A DNA stretch of 64,000 bases. Origin: an uncultured Bacilli bacterium (GTDB lineage: Bacteria > Bacillota_I > Bacilli_A > RF39 > UBA660). The DNA lies in contig CAKOLI010000001.1 of the NCBI GenBank assembly GCA_934096265.1, positions 217,346 through 281,345 on the forward strand. The letters run 5' to 3'. This document shows, one piece after another, positions 8,831 to 17,244 of this stretch (positions are counted from its first letter, which is position 1; the number at the start of each line of letters is the position of its first letter). Both the position numbers and the translations under genes were made by a program. The notes below the pieces were generated by a model. It was given only the letters and a program-made list of their open reading frames with translations. It was not told the DNA's origin and searched no databases.

Positions 8831-11464
8831 ATGAAGACTAAGTATGTTTATGCTTTTAATGAAGGCAATAAGGATATGCGTGATTTGCTTGGTGGTAAGG
8901 GTGCTAATTTAGCTGAGATGACTTCTATCGGGTTACCTGTACCTAGAGGGTTTACTGTTACTACTTTGGCTTGTACTAAGTATTATGATGATAATGAGGT
9001 GCTTAGTGAGGAAGTTAAATCGCAAATATTTGATAAGTTAAAAGAGTTAGAAAAGGTTACTGGTAAGAAGATGGGGGATTTGGATAACCCATTGTTAGTG
9101 TCAGTTAGAAGTGGTGCTAGGGCATCTATGCCTGGGATGATGGATACTGTTCTTAATTTAGGGTTAAATGATGTTGTGGCAGAGAATTTGGCTGAAGAGA
9201 CTGATAATAAGCGTTTCGCATATGATTCATATAGAAGATTTATTATGATGTTTGCGGATGTTGTTAAGGGATATTCTAAGAGTTCTTTTGAGAGGGTTCT
9301 TGATAGTTATAAAGAGGAACATAATTATAAGTATGATACTGATTTAGATGAAGATGATATGTATACTATAACGATGAAGTTTAAGGATATATATAAAGAA
9401 TTATCTGGTAATGATTTTCCTCAAGATCCTAAGGAGCAATTGATTGAAGCTGTTACTGCTGTATTTAGAAGTTGGAATAATGAAAGAGCTATTATTTATA
9501 GGAGAATGAATGATATTCCAAGTTCTTGGGGTACTGCGGTTAATGTTCAAGAGATGGTTTATGGTAATAAGGGTGATGATTGTGGTACTGGTGTTGCATT
9601 TACTAGGAATCCATCTACTGGGGAAAATAAATTATATGGTGAATATTTGATTAATGCTCAAGGAGAGGATGTAGTTGCGGGTGTACGTACTCCACAAGAT
9701 ATATCCACTCTTAAGGATATTATGCCTAGTGTGTATGCTGAGTTTGTTGAGACTACTAAGATATTGGAACGTCATTATCGTGATATGCAAGATATGGAAT
9801 TTACTATTGAAAATGGTAAGTTGTTTATGCTTCAAACAAGAAATGGTAAGAGGACTGCGATGGCAGCATTAAAGATAGCGGTTGATTTATATAATGAGGG
9901 TATGATTAGTAAGGAAGAAGCTTTGCTTAAGGTAGAGCCTAAGCAACTTGATAGTTTGCTTCATCCTAATTTTGATACTGATGCTTTAGCTAAGTCTAAG
10001 GTTATTGCTAAGGGTCTTGCGGCTTCTCCTGGAGCAGGTGCTGGTAAGATATATTTTAATGCTGAGGATGTATCTAGTGCTAAGGCTAGAGGAGAAAAAG
10101 TGTTGTTAGTTAGACTTGAAACTTCACCTGAAGATATTCAAGGTATGAGTGATGCTGAAGGTATTTTGACTGTCCGTGGAGGTATGACTTCACATGCTGC
10201 GGTTGTTGCTCGTGGTATGGGTAGATGCTGTGTATGTGGATGTGGAGAGTTAGTTATTAATGAAGAGGATAAGACTTTAACTACTGCTTCTGGATATATA
10301 TATCATGAAGGGGACTGTTTATCAATAGATGGGTCTACTGGATATGTATATGATGGTTTAGTAGCTACGGTAGAACCTTCTATTAGTGGTAATTTTGAAA
10401 CGTTTATGTCTTGGGCAGATGAAGTTAGAACACTTGGTGTTAGAACTAATGCGGATACTCCAAAGGATGCTATGCAAGCAGTTAAGTTTGGTGCTGAAGG
10501 TATTGGGTTATGTCGTACTGAGCATATGTTCTTTGAAGAGGCTAGAATATTTAATTTTAGAAGGATGATTGCTGCGGATACTAAGGAGCAAAGGGAAGAA
10601 GCTTTATCTAAGATACTTCCTTATCAAAGAGAAGATTTTGAGGGATTATTTAGAGCTATGCAAGGTAAGCCTGTTACTATTAGGTTCTTAGATCCACCTT
10701 TACATGAATTTCTACCTCATACTGATGAAGAAATTAAGCCTCTTGCTGATAGCCTTGGAGTTAGTTTTGAGTCTTTGAAGGCAAGAATTGAAGGGTTAAA
10801 AGAGTTTAATCCGATGATGGGACATCGTGGTTGTAGGCTTGCAATTACTTATCCTGAGATAGCTAAGATGCAAACTAGAGCGGTTATTGAAGCTGCGATT
10901 AATGTTGGTAAGGAAGGTTTAGTAGTTGTTCCTGAGATAATGATACCACTAGTAGGAGAGGTAAAGGAACTTAAGTATGTTAAGAATATTGTTTGTAATG
11001 TAGCAGATGCTATAATAAAAGAAGCAGGTGTAGATTTGAAGTATAAGGTTGGTACTATGATTGAGATACCAAGGGCTGCACTTACAGCGGATGCTATCGC
11101 GGAAGAAGCTGAGTTCTTTAGTTTTGGTACTAATGATTTAACTCAAATGACTTATGGTTTTTCTAGGGATGATGCTTCTAAGTTCTTAGGAGATTATTAT
11201 AGCAAGCAAATTCTTGAATCTGATCCTTTTGCTAGGTTGGATCAAGATGGTGTAGGTAAACTTATTGCTATGGCTGTTTCTAAAGGTAGAGAAACTAGAC
11301 CTAATATTAAGCTTGGTGTATGTGGAGAACATGGAGGGGATCCTTCATCAGTAGAGTTCTTTAATAAGTTAGGGCTTGATTATGTATCTTGTTCTCCTTA
11401 TAGGGTGCCTATTGCAAGGCTTGCAGCGGCTAGGGCTAGAGTATTAGAAATGTTAGAAAAATAA
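8831..11464 (+). CDS. ppdK: Pyruvate, phosphate dikinase
   Basis: The enzyme interconverts pyruvate + ATP + Pi and phosphoenolpyruvate + AMP + PPi. The N-terminal ATP-grasp domain begins at GGKGANLAEM. The swivelling phosphohistidine domain has GGMTSHAAVVARGMG with the catalytic His at about residue 455. The C-terminal PEP-binding barrel has GTMIEIPRAAL, FSFGTNDLTQMTYG and GVCGEHGGDP with the catalytic Cys near 831. The length of about 877 residues matches the family. Two ATGs are possible (8825 and 8831). AGAGAGG ends 9 nt before 8831 and only 3 nt before 8825, so 8831 is preferred. In anaerobes with few electron acceptors the enzyme often replaces or supplements pyruvate kinase. That use here is inference. 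Confidence 0.97.
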   Translation: MKTKYVYAFNEGNKDMRDLLGGKGANLAEMTSIGLPVPRGFTVTTLACTKYYDDNEVLSEEVKSQIFDKLKELEKVTGKKMGDLDNPLLVSVRSGARASMPGMMDTVLNLGLNDVVAENLAEETDNKRFAYDSYRRFIMMFADVVKGYSKSSFERVLDSYKEEHNYKYDTDLDEDDMYTITMKFKDIYKELSGNDFPQDPKEQLIEAVTAVFRSWNNERAIIYRRMNDIPSSWGTAVNVQEMVYGNKGDDCGTGVAFTRNPSTGENKLYGEYLINAQGEDVVAGVRTPQDISTLKDIMPSVYAEFVETTKILERHYRDMQDMEFTIENGKLFMLQTRNGKRTAMAALKIAVDLYNEGMISKEEALLKVEPKQLDSLLHPNFDTDALAKSKVIAKGLAASPGAGAGKIYFNAEDVSSAKARGEKVLLVRLETSPEDIQGMSDAEGILTVRGGMTSHAAVVARGMGRCCVCGCGELVINEEDKTLTTASGYIYHEGDCLSIDGSTGYVYDGLVATVEPSISGNFETFMSWADEVRTLGVRTNADTPKDAMQAVKFGAEGIGLCRTEHMFFEEARIFNFRRMIAADTKEQREEALSKILPYQREDFEGLFRAMQGKPVTIRFLDPPLHEFLPHTDEEIKPLADSLGVSFESLKARIEGLKEFNPMMGHRGCRLAITYPEIAKMQTRAVIEAAINVGKEGLVVVPEIMIPLVGEVKELKYVKNIVCNVADAIIKEAGVDLKYKVGTMIEIPRAALTADAIAEEAEFFSFGTNDLTQMTYGFSRDDASKFLGDYYSKQILESDPFARLDQDGVGKLIAMAVSKGRETRPNIKLGVCGEHGGDPSSVEFFNKLGLDYVSCSPYRVPIARLAAARARVLEMLEK

Positions 11465-11512
11465 TGTTTTAAAGATTGAGATTTTTATATTAGGATTTCA
11501 ATCTTTTTTTGT
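11463..11512 (+). repeat. 50-bp direct repeat, left copy (ppdK terminator, left edge of T7SS island)
   Basis: This segment contains an intrinsic terminator (AAAGATTGA and TCAATCTTT arms, then seven T) directly after ppdK. The identical 50 bp recurs at 21878-21927, directly after essC, with different sequence on both outer sides. Confidence 0.9.
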
Positions 11513-11602
11513 TTAAATTTAGATATGATTTTAAAAGTTTTATTTTGTGCTTTACATATTTTTTTTAAAAATGAAAATATTTAGATATATACTGAAAAAG
11601 TA

Positions 11603-11611
11603 TGGTATAAT
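11603..11611 (+). promoter_or_regulatory. Extended -10 promoter for the T7SS locus
   Basis: TATGG followed by TATAAT (11606-11611) gives a TGnTATAAT extended -10. No good -35 is visible 17 bp upstream. It lies about 54 bp before the first gene of the secretion locus. Confidence 0.5.
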
Positions 11612-11664
11612 AAAGATGATATACATAGTATGGCGTTAATTATAATGGACTGGAGGATTACTGA

Positions 11665-11919
11665 ATGAATAAGTATCTTATTACTATAATTGTTCCAACT
11701 ATTGAGTTAGAGTATGATGTATATATTCCAAATAATAAGAAGATTGGGACTATTAAAACTCTTATTTTGAAATCACTTAGTGAACTATCTAATAATTCGT
11801 TTAATAAGAAAATAGATGAGGTAAGAATAATAGATAGAGATACTGGTAATGAATTTGAAAATAATATGTATGTCAAAGATTCAGAAATAAAAAATGGGTC
11901 CAAGATTATTATTATGTAA
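11665..11919 (+). CDS. esaB: YukD/EsaB-like ubiquitin-fold protein of type VII secretion
   Basis: This 84-residue protein begins after GGAGG at the head of the locus. The pattern fits a ubiquitin-like fold of the YukD/EsaB family: alternating strands (YLITIIVPT, YDVYIP), one helix (IKTLILKSLSEL), then EVRIIDRDTGNEFENN and a closing strand NGSKIIIM. These small cytoplasmic proteins are standard parts of Firmicutes T7SSb loci. Family assignment rests on size, fold pattern and context, since no invariant catalytic residue exists. The next gene starts 10-20 bp downstream, which suggests translational coupling. Confidence 0.7.
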   Translation: MNKYLITIIVPTIELEYDVYIPNNKKIGTIKTLILKSLSELSNNSFNKKIDEVRIIDRDTGNEFENNMYVKDSEIKNGSKIIIM

Positions 11920-11937
11920 TGGGAGGAGGTGATATCT

Positions 11938-12228
11938 ATGGATAGTTTAAGGATTAATTATGATGAAACTATTTCAGTGGGAAATCAAGTGTCAAATAAA
12001 GGAGGAGAATTTCAAGACCTTTTGACTAAAATTAAGTCTATTAATTCTGAATTGAAGAGTTATTGGGAAGGTAGTGATGCTTCTAAATATGCGTCTGCTG
12101 TTGAACAACAATCTGTATATATGCAAGAACTTGCTGATACTATTAATGAAATAGGTGGATTTTTAGTAAAAGTTGGGCAAGCATATCGTGAAGCTTGCCA
12201 AAATAATGCAAATGCTATTAAAGGTTAG
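11938..12228 (+). CDS. WXG100 family protein (EsxA-like) 1
   Basis: This is a 96-residue helical hairpin with the WXG turn as YWEGSDASKY near the middle and no signal peptide, typical of substrates of EssC machines. A very strong GGGAGGAGGTGAT precedes ATG 11938. The frame runs back to a GTG at 11929, but that codon lies inside the ribosome binding site. WXG100 proteins fold as antiparallel dimers and are secreted as partners or chaperone-like carriers of effectors. Confidence 0.88.
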   Translation: MDSLRINYDETISVGNQVSNKGGEFQDLLTKIKSINSELKSYWEGSDASKYASAVEQQSVYMQELADTINEIGGFLVKVGQAYREACQNNANAIKG

Positions 12229-12239
12229 GAGGTTAAAAT

Positions 12240-12530
12240 ATGGATTTTTCTAAATTATCGTATGGTCAAGTCCAATCAATGGCGGAACAATTAAAGACTT
12301 CTGCAGATAAAATGGAAACTCTTTTAAGTGAAATTAAGACATTATTTGATAAAATTGGAACAGATGATGTTTGGAGTGGAACAGCTGCGGCTGCTACTAA
12401 AGAAACATTTGATCAATTGAGTGCTAAATTTCCTGAGTTTTCTCAATCAATAAGTGAATGTTCTACATACTTAGTATCTATGGTTGAAAATTATCAATCA
12501 GTTGATTCTATGGTTACAGGTGGTAAGTAA
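12240..12530 (+). CDS. WXG100 family protein (EsxA-like) 2
   Basis: The protein has 96 residues, with the motif VWSGTAA between two long amphipathic helices (SMAEQLKTSADKMETLL; FSQSISECSTYLVSMV). It starts 11 bp after the first WXG100 gene behind AGGAGG. The two could form a heterodimer, as EsxA/EsxB do. A strong RNA hairpin follows directly and may protect the abundant upstream message or reduce translation of what follows. Confidence 0.88.
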   Translation: MDFSKLSYGQVQSMAEQLKTSADKMETLLSEIKTLFDKIGTDDVWSGTAAAATKETFDQLSAKFPEFSQSISECSTYLVSMVENYQSVDSMVTGGK

Positions 12531-12533
12531 AAT

Positions 12534-12591
12534 GAGCTCAAGTGAGCTCTTCTTACAGATGGATAATAATTCTTGATTACTATCTATCTGT
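12534..12591 (+). promoter_or_regulatory. Two stable intercistronic hairpins in the T7SS operon
   Basis: The first hairpin is GAGCTC-AAGT-GAGCTC (12534-12549). The second pairs ACAGATGGATA (12555-12565) with TATCTATCTGT (12581-12591), 11 bp with one G-U. There is no T run, so they are not a classical terminator. They sit between the second and third WXG100 genes, just before the GGAG of the third, so an mRNA-processing or stability role is likely. Confidence 0.6.
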
Positions 12592-12611
12592 GAGGAGTTG
12601 GGAGTGATAAA

Positions 12612-12905
12612 TTGAATATAGAGATAAATGTTTCAGATGTAGCAAGTTATGGGAAACAGATGGTTGAGTGTTCTGGTATGTTTGATGATTCTGTAAAAGA
12701 ATTTAATGCTTTGATAGATGCTATTAATACTATTTGGGATGGAGCAGATGCTTTAAAGTATGTAAATACTATGAGAGAGAAATATATTGTTGGGTTAAAT
12801 GAGCTTAAAGAGTATATGTTAGAATATGGAACTTATTTACAGAAGGTGCCTGAGAGTTATTCGGCGCTTGATGAAGTGTTTTCATCAAAAAATATAGATG
12901 TGTGA
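12612..12905 (+). CDS. WXG100-like protein 3
   Basis: The protein has 97 residues and appears to start at TTG 12612, since GGGAG is 8 nt upstream and no ATG is near. The turn is IWDGADALKY, flanked by helices (GKQMVECSGMFDDSVKEF; LKEYMLEYGTYLQKVPESY). It is the first gene after the intercistronic hairpins and overlaps the next ribosome binding site. Divergence from WXG100 1 and 2 suggests a partner dedicated to the effector. Confidence 0.75.
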   Translation: MNIEINVSDVASYGKQMVECSGMFDDSVKEFNALIDAINTIWDGADALKYVNTMREKYIVGLNELKEYMLEYGTYLQKVPESYSALDEVFSSKNIDV

Positions 12906-12913
12906 GGTGGGGT

Positions 12914-13255
12914 ATGAATATATCATATAGTCAAGTAGAATCACAATGTAATCAATTACATGAAACAGCTAAAAAAATGAAGGATATATTAGATATGGTT
13001 TCAGAAATAAGAAAGAATGCTTGTAATAGTGCTTCTTGGAATGGAGAGGCATCTAATGCATATTCAGAGAAATTAAGTTTGCTGATTGGAAGTTTTGATG
13101 AGGCATTTTTAGAGATAGAAAATAGTATTTTGTATATGGCTAGTTGTTCTTCTGGATATCAAGCATTAGATCAACGGGTAATGCAAGAGATTTGCTCTAA
13201 TTTAAATATTACCGAACCTAATTTAAGTACGTCTAATATTTTTGGTGTTAATTAG
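12914..13255 (+). CDS. WXG100-like protein 4
   Basis: The protein has 113 residues from ATG 12914, behind GAGGTGGGG. A GTG at 12902 in the same frame lies in the previous gene's end. The turn is SWNGEASNAY, with a helical hairpin on both sides and a short polar C-terminal extension (ITEPNLSTSNIFGVN). It probably pairs with WXG100-like 3, since the two genes are essentially contiguous. Confidence 0.75.
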   Translation: MNISYSQVESQCNQLHETAKKMKDILDMVSEIRKNACNSASWNGEASNAYSEKLSLLIGSFDEAFLEIENSILYMASCSSGYQALDQRVMQEICSNLNITEPNLSTSNIFGVN

Positions 13256-13256
13256 T

Positions 13257-13742
13257 ATGGATTTTGAAAATGTAGATGTACCTAGTTTGGTAAATGCACT
13301 TACACAATGCAAAGATTCGATAGATTATAAGGCGTCTTTAGAGTTAATTAATGATATATCAAATGTTTCTGTATGGCAATCTTCTTCACAATCAAATTTA
13401 AAAAATGCTCTAACGATACTTACCACGAATAGGTATACAGAACTTAAAGATAAGATAGATTGTTATTTGACTGTAGCTTCTTATATAGCACAATATCAAA
13501 ACTTAAGCAAAGAGAATATTCTTTTAAATAAGCAATATAATGATTTGTCTTATAAATTATATTATGAAGAAGAGTATGAAACTCCTGTTACTTTAGCAGA
13601 TGGAACTGTAATTAATGAGATAAATACAAGAAAAGTTATGGATAAAAATATAAATAATCAAATGAATAATATAAAAAATAAAATAGATAAAAATAAAGAA
13701 AAAATGGATGAATTAAAAAAAATAATATATAATTCTATTTAA
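13257..13742 (+). CDS. WXG-like helical protein with coiled-coil tail
   Basis: The protein has 161 residues from ATG 13257, 1 bp after the previous stop. SVWQSSSQSNL sits where the WXG turn would be, although the Gly is replaced. A second half is strongly coiled coil (NINNQMNNIKNKIDKNKEK). A small insert, LADGTVINEINTRKV, separates the two. This resembles the LXG/DUF5082-like accessory proteins found with T7SSb effectors, which pair with the effector N-terminus. No family is certain. Confidence 0.6.
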   Translation: MDFENVDVPSLVNALTQCKDSIDYKASLELINDISNVSVWQSSSQSNLKNALTILTTNRYTELKDKIDCYLTVASYIAQYQNLSKENILLNKQYNDLSYKLYYEEEYETPVTLADGTVINEINTRKVMDKNINNQMNNIKNKIDKNKEKMDELKKIIYNSI

Positions 13743-13755
13743 GGAGGAAAGAAAA

Positions 13756-14037
13756 ATGAATTATGAAAAATATTTACCTATAGGTACAGTTGTGATTTTA
13801 AAAAATGGTACAAAGAGGGTTATGATTACTGGTTTTTGTTCAATATCTAATGGAGATAAATCAAAAGTTTTTGATTATTCTGGATGTTTGTATCCAGAAG
13901 GGTTTATTTCTTCTAATCAAACTTTGTTATTTAACCATGATCAAATAGAGAAAGTATTTTATTTGGGGTTTGTAGATGATGAAGAAAAAAACTTTAAAGC
14001 TAAATTAAATGAAATGCTAAAACAAATTAATCAATAA
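13756..14037 (+). CDS. DUF4176 domain protein
   Basis: The protein has 93 residues and starts after AAGGAGG. It matches the DUF4176 pattern: YLPIGTVVILKNGTKRVMI, DYSGCLYPEGF, LFNHDQIEKVFYLGF. This family is found almost only in T7SSb effector clusters of Firmicutes, usually between the small helical partners and the LXG-type effector, exactly as here. Its biochemical role is not established. A chaperone or adaptor function for the next gene is inferred from position. Confidence 0.8.
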   Translation: MNYEKYLPIGTVVILKNGTKRVMITGFCSISNGDKSKVFDYSGCLYPEGFISSNQTLLFNHDQIEKVFYLGFVDDEEKNFKAKLNEMLKQINQ

Positions 14038-14068
14038 TTTAATTAAATATTTGGAAAGGAGTAAAAAA

Positions 14069-16915
14069 ATGAATGATATGTTCAAGATTAATGTTTCATT
14101 GTTAAAATCTTATGAAAGTAAATTTAATACAGAATTAAATAGTTTTAATAATAAAACTTATGCTACCTTTTCATCTAGTTATTTAAATAGTTGTGCTGAT
14201 GGTTGTGTTAGTAAGATGGCAAGCCAACTAGAAAAAATATATGAAACAATAAAAAAAGGATATACAAATATTGATAAGTGGTGGATTGATTATAATGATA
14301 ATGCTTCTGGGTTAGAAAATTATTTGTCTGGCAAAGGTAGTCTTGGATCAATATCTGAAGCAAGTATTAGGAATAGTGCTAGTCAGTTACCTGAATTAAA
14401 AAAATATAATCTTGATTTTGCAGGGATTATTCCTGCTGGTATAGCTGGTGCAGAATATGGTATGGCGTTTGCTAATAACACGGTAGTATCTAGTGTTGGT
14501 ACATTTGATACGATAGATTCTGAAGTTCCTTCTTTAGGCTCAGTAATATCTGATACAGTTGAGAGTGTATTTTCGGGTATTGCTGGTTGGTTTTCGTCTA
14601 TACCTTGGTTAGAGAATGCCGCTAATTTTTATTGGAATATAATTAAATCTACTGGTGCTACTTTGGCAGTTTTTGTTCAATCTTTAATTCAAGGAATAGG
14701 TCAGTTTGTAGAAGCAATAGTTGATCTTGTGGCTATTGTTGGTACTGCTGCTGCATCTATTGTAACTGGATTATGGGATGGTGGCCAAGCTATTTGGGGA
14801 GCAATAACTGGTGAAGATTGGGAATCTTTAACAAAAAAAATGTGGAATGGGACAATGGGGTTTGTTGCAACCCAATATGTTGTAGGTTGGATGGATTTAT
14901 TATATCAAAATACTGGATATGGTCAATGGTTAGTTGATAATGCCCTAGGTTTTGATATTGTTAGAGGTATTGGGTCAGGAATAGGATATGTTGCTGGGAT
15001 AGTAGCTTTAACTATTGCAACATTTGGAGTTGGAGGAGTCGCTGTTGCGGGAGGTAGTGCGGCCGCTGGAGGTGCTACTGCTGCCGCCGCTGGGAGTGCT
15101 ACTGCCGCGGGTGGTATTACTATGTCTACTCAATTAGCAATAACTGCCACGGCTGCTGGAATAGGAAAGGGCGTACAGAATGCTTGGGCTGATGGTGCAA
15201 GTTTAGTTAAAGGATTAATCGCCGGAATACTTAATGGCCTATGGGAAGGATTTCAATTTTATATAGGTGGTAAAATTAGTGGCTTGAATATTTTTGGGGG
15301 AAAAGGCCTTTTAGAATCAGTAAAGCTTTCAGGTGTAGGTACACAAGTATTGAATAGTCTTGGTCGTATAATTTTAGATGGTATTGATGGTGGCGCAGAA
15401 GGTTTTGTTACTCCTCTTATTCAGACTATATATAAAGATGGTTATTATGATGAGAATGGAGAGTATGTTGAGTTTTCAGATGTTAAGAGTCTTTCTGATG
15501 TTTTCGAACGTTATGGTAAAATATTTGAGGAAAATGGTGGCTTTGTAAATGTCTTGACGCAAGCTTCTGTTGGTGCAATATCTTCTTTGATAGGGGAACT
15601 GTTTGATTTAAGAAAATATTTTGGTAATAAGAAGAGTGAAAGTAAAGTTAATATGACATCTGATGAGTTGCAAATAACGCTTGATAAATATAATGAATTA
15701 ATGGAAATTAAAAATAGTGATGATTATAAGAAATATATGGATTTGAAGAATAATAAGTTATTTAAAGGTTCTATGCCAGAGTTTGATGGTGTAGAAAATG
15801 AACTTGCATCTATTTCTCTTGAACTAGCGCGTTATAAGTATAATCAATTAGTAGAAATTAAAAATAGTGATGATTATATTTCGTATATGGATAATGTTAA
15901 GAATGGATATAATCAAACTCCAAGACCAGAATTTGATAATATAGAAATGGAGTTTAAGGCGGTAGAATCTGACTTGGCAAAGATGGTACGACAACAACAA
16001 TTTAAAATAGAAAAAGATAATGCTTTAAATGAATTTCAAAAAGTGATTAAAAAGGGCAAAAAGAGTGATAAAGAAGCAATAGACCTTATGTATGAACTTT
16101 TTGATACTAGTATTGTAGATGAAAACTGGGATGCCTTGAATGCATTACAGGCATTTAATAAAGCTAAAGAGAAAAATCCTTCAATACATCTAACTTCACT
16201 TGATGGACGAAATTGCTATAGTCCTTATTCTTATTCTATAAATATTAATAAAGGCAATAAAGTAAAAGAATTTATGGCTCATGAATTAGGTCACTTGTTC
16301 CATTTTGAATTACTAGATGAGGTTACTCCTGATAATTTCAATATGCTACTTGATAATGCGCGAGCTAGTTTATCACCAGATTCAGTAACAAATCAATTTA
16401 GTAGTTATTATAATGAAGCTAAAAAAGAGTTTAACGATTTAGCATTAAATGATTATTACACTTCTAAATTAGATTCTGATTTTTCTAGATTTTCTAGTAT
16501 AGAGAATAAATCTCCTTATGTTAATATGACATATGATGAATTTCTAAAAGCATACACTGAAGACTTTGCAAAAAAACATCCTGAGGTTTCAGTAAGTGAT
16601 TTAGAATATTTGACTACAAATGATATTAGAATGGATATTTATGCTGTAAATACAGAATATATGTATGATAATGGCATTCAAGCACTTTCTGATATTTGTG
16701 ATGCTTTTTTAAAAGGAAAACTTGATGTTCCAGGTGCACTGGGTCATGGTGTAGCGTATTATTCTCTTCCTGATGATAGAGAGTTTAAGGAAATGATTGC
16801 AAACTTTACTGCAATGAAAATTATGGGAAATAAAAAAACTTTACAAATGACAAAAGAAATAATTGGTACATCATTGTATGATGTACTTGATGGTACTTTT
16901 AAGCAATTTAAGTAG
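14069..16915 (+). CDS. Large T7SS effector candidate with C-terminal HExGH metalloprotease domain
   Basis: The protein has 948 residues from ATG 14069, behind GGAAAGGAG. The first ~110 residues are helical and LXG/WXG-like (SLLKSYESKFNTEL...). A hydrophobic, glycine/alanine-rich stretch at ~315-355 may be membrane-active. Two ~57-residue tandem repeats (EIKNSDDYKKYMD / EIKNSDDYISYMD) occupy ~530-640. The C-terminal third has HELGH at ~738-742, a zincin motif, and a downstream ANFTAMKI segment preceded by Glu 905/908. The latter could supply the third zinc ligand, as in gluzincins of the anthrax-lethal-factor type. It has no Sec signal peptide, consistent with EssC-dependent export. It sits among WXG, DUF4176 and EssC genes. 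The toxin role and protease fold are inferences. Confidence 0.65.
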   Translation: MNDMFKINVSLLKSYESKFNTELNSFNNKTYATFSSSYLNSCADGCVSKMASQLEKIYETIKKGYTNIDKWWIDYNDNASGLENYLSGKGSLGSISEASIRNSASQLPELKKYNLDFAGIIPAGIAGAEYGMAFANNTVVSSVGTFDTIDSEVPSLGSVISDTVESVFSGIAGWFSSIPWLENAANFYWNIIKSTGATLAVFVQSLIQGIGQFVEAIVDLVAIVGTAAASIVTGLWDGGQAIWGAITGEDWESLTKKMWNGTMGFVATQYVVGWMDLLYQNTGYGQWLVDNALGFDIVRGIGSGIGYVAGIVALTIATFGVGGVAVAGGSAAAGGATAAAAGSATAAGGITMSTQLAITATAAGIGKGVQNAWADGASLVKGLIAGILNGLWEGFQFYIGGKISGLNIFGGKGLLESVKLSGVGTQVLNSLGRIILDGIDGGAEGFVTPLIQTIYKDGYYDENGEYVEFSDVKSLSDVFERYGKIFEENGGFVNVLTQASVGAISSLIGELFDLRKYFGNKKSESKVNMTSDELQITLDKYNELMEIKNSDDYKKYMDLKNNKLFKGSMPEFDGVENELASISLELARYKYNQLVEIKNSDDYISYMDNVKNGYNQTPRPEFDNIEMEFKAVESDLAKMVRQQQFKIEKDNALNEFQKVIKKGKKSDKEAIDLMYELFDTSIVDENWDALNALQAFNKAKEKNPSIHLTSLDGRNCYSPYSYSININKGNKVKEFMAHELGHLFHFELLDEVTPDNFNMLLDNARASLSPDSVTNQFSSYYNEAKKEFNDLALNDYYTSKLDSDFSRFSSIENKSPYVNMTYDEFLKAYTEDFAKKHPEVSVSDLEYLTTNDIRMDIYAVNTEYMYDNGIQALSDICDAFLKGKLDVPGALGHGVAYYSLPDDREFKEMIANFTAMKIMGNKKTLQMTKEIIGTSLYDVLDGTFKQFK

Positions 16916-16941
16916 GTAATTAAGGAAAGAGATGGTTATAT

Positions 16942-17184
16942 ATGGATGATAAAGATAATAGATTGTTATGGAATATTTTGGAAGTTAAATATTTAAAAAT
17001 GTTTGGTAGAGAGATTAGTTGTGATCCGAATGATAGTTATGACCTTTTTCCTTTAGGTTGGTATTTGGATATTGATGTTGATACAAAGATTAAAATTTTA
17101 TTAGAGGCATTAGAGAATAATAAAAAAATAGTAGATACATCTTTATATCAAGATATGTTGAATGAAAGAGATAAAAGATTATAA
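16942..17184 (+). CDS. Small acidic protein, candidate immunity or accessory factor
   Basis: The protein has 80 residues and starts 27 bp after the effector, before essC. It is acidic and helical, with DLFPLGWYLDIDVDTKIKILLEAL as the most distinctive part, and it lacks membrane segments or a signal. Genes directly 3' of polymorphic toxins often encode the immunity protein, and a cytosolic protease toxin would need a cytosolic inhibitor. I recognise no family, so the immunity role is a positional guess. Confidence 0.5.
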   Translation: MDDKDNRLLWNILEVKYLKMFGREISCDPNDSYDLFPLGWYLDIDVDTKIKILLEALENNKKIVDTSLYQDMLNERDKRL

Positions 17185-17244
17185 ATATATATCAGAATAT
17201 ATCAGACCTTTTTATGATGTTATTTTAGGAAGGAGTATAATACA

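Noticed and set aside
12534..12591. Hairpins as an intrinsic terminator splitting the T7SS operon
   Set aside because: No T run follows either stem, and the next gene starts 21 bp later with its own ribosome binding site but no promoter.
15050..15120. GC-rich stretch inside the effector gene as a foreign insertion
   Set aside because: It encodes only Gly and Ala, whose codons are intrinsically GC-rich. The frame and flanks are continuous.
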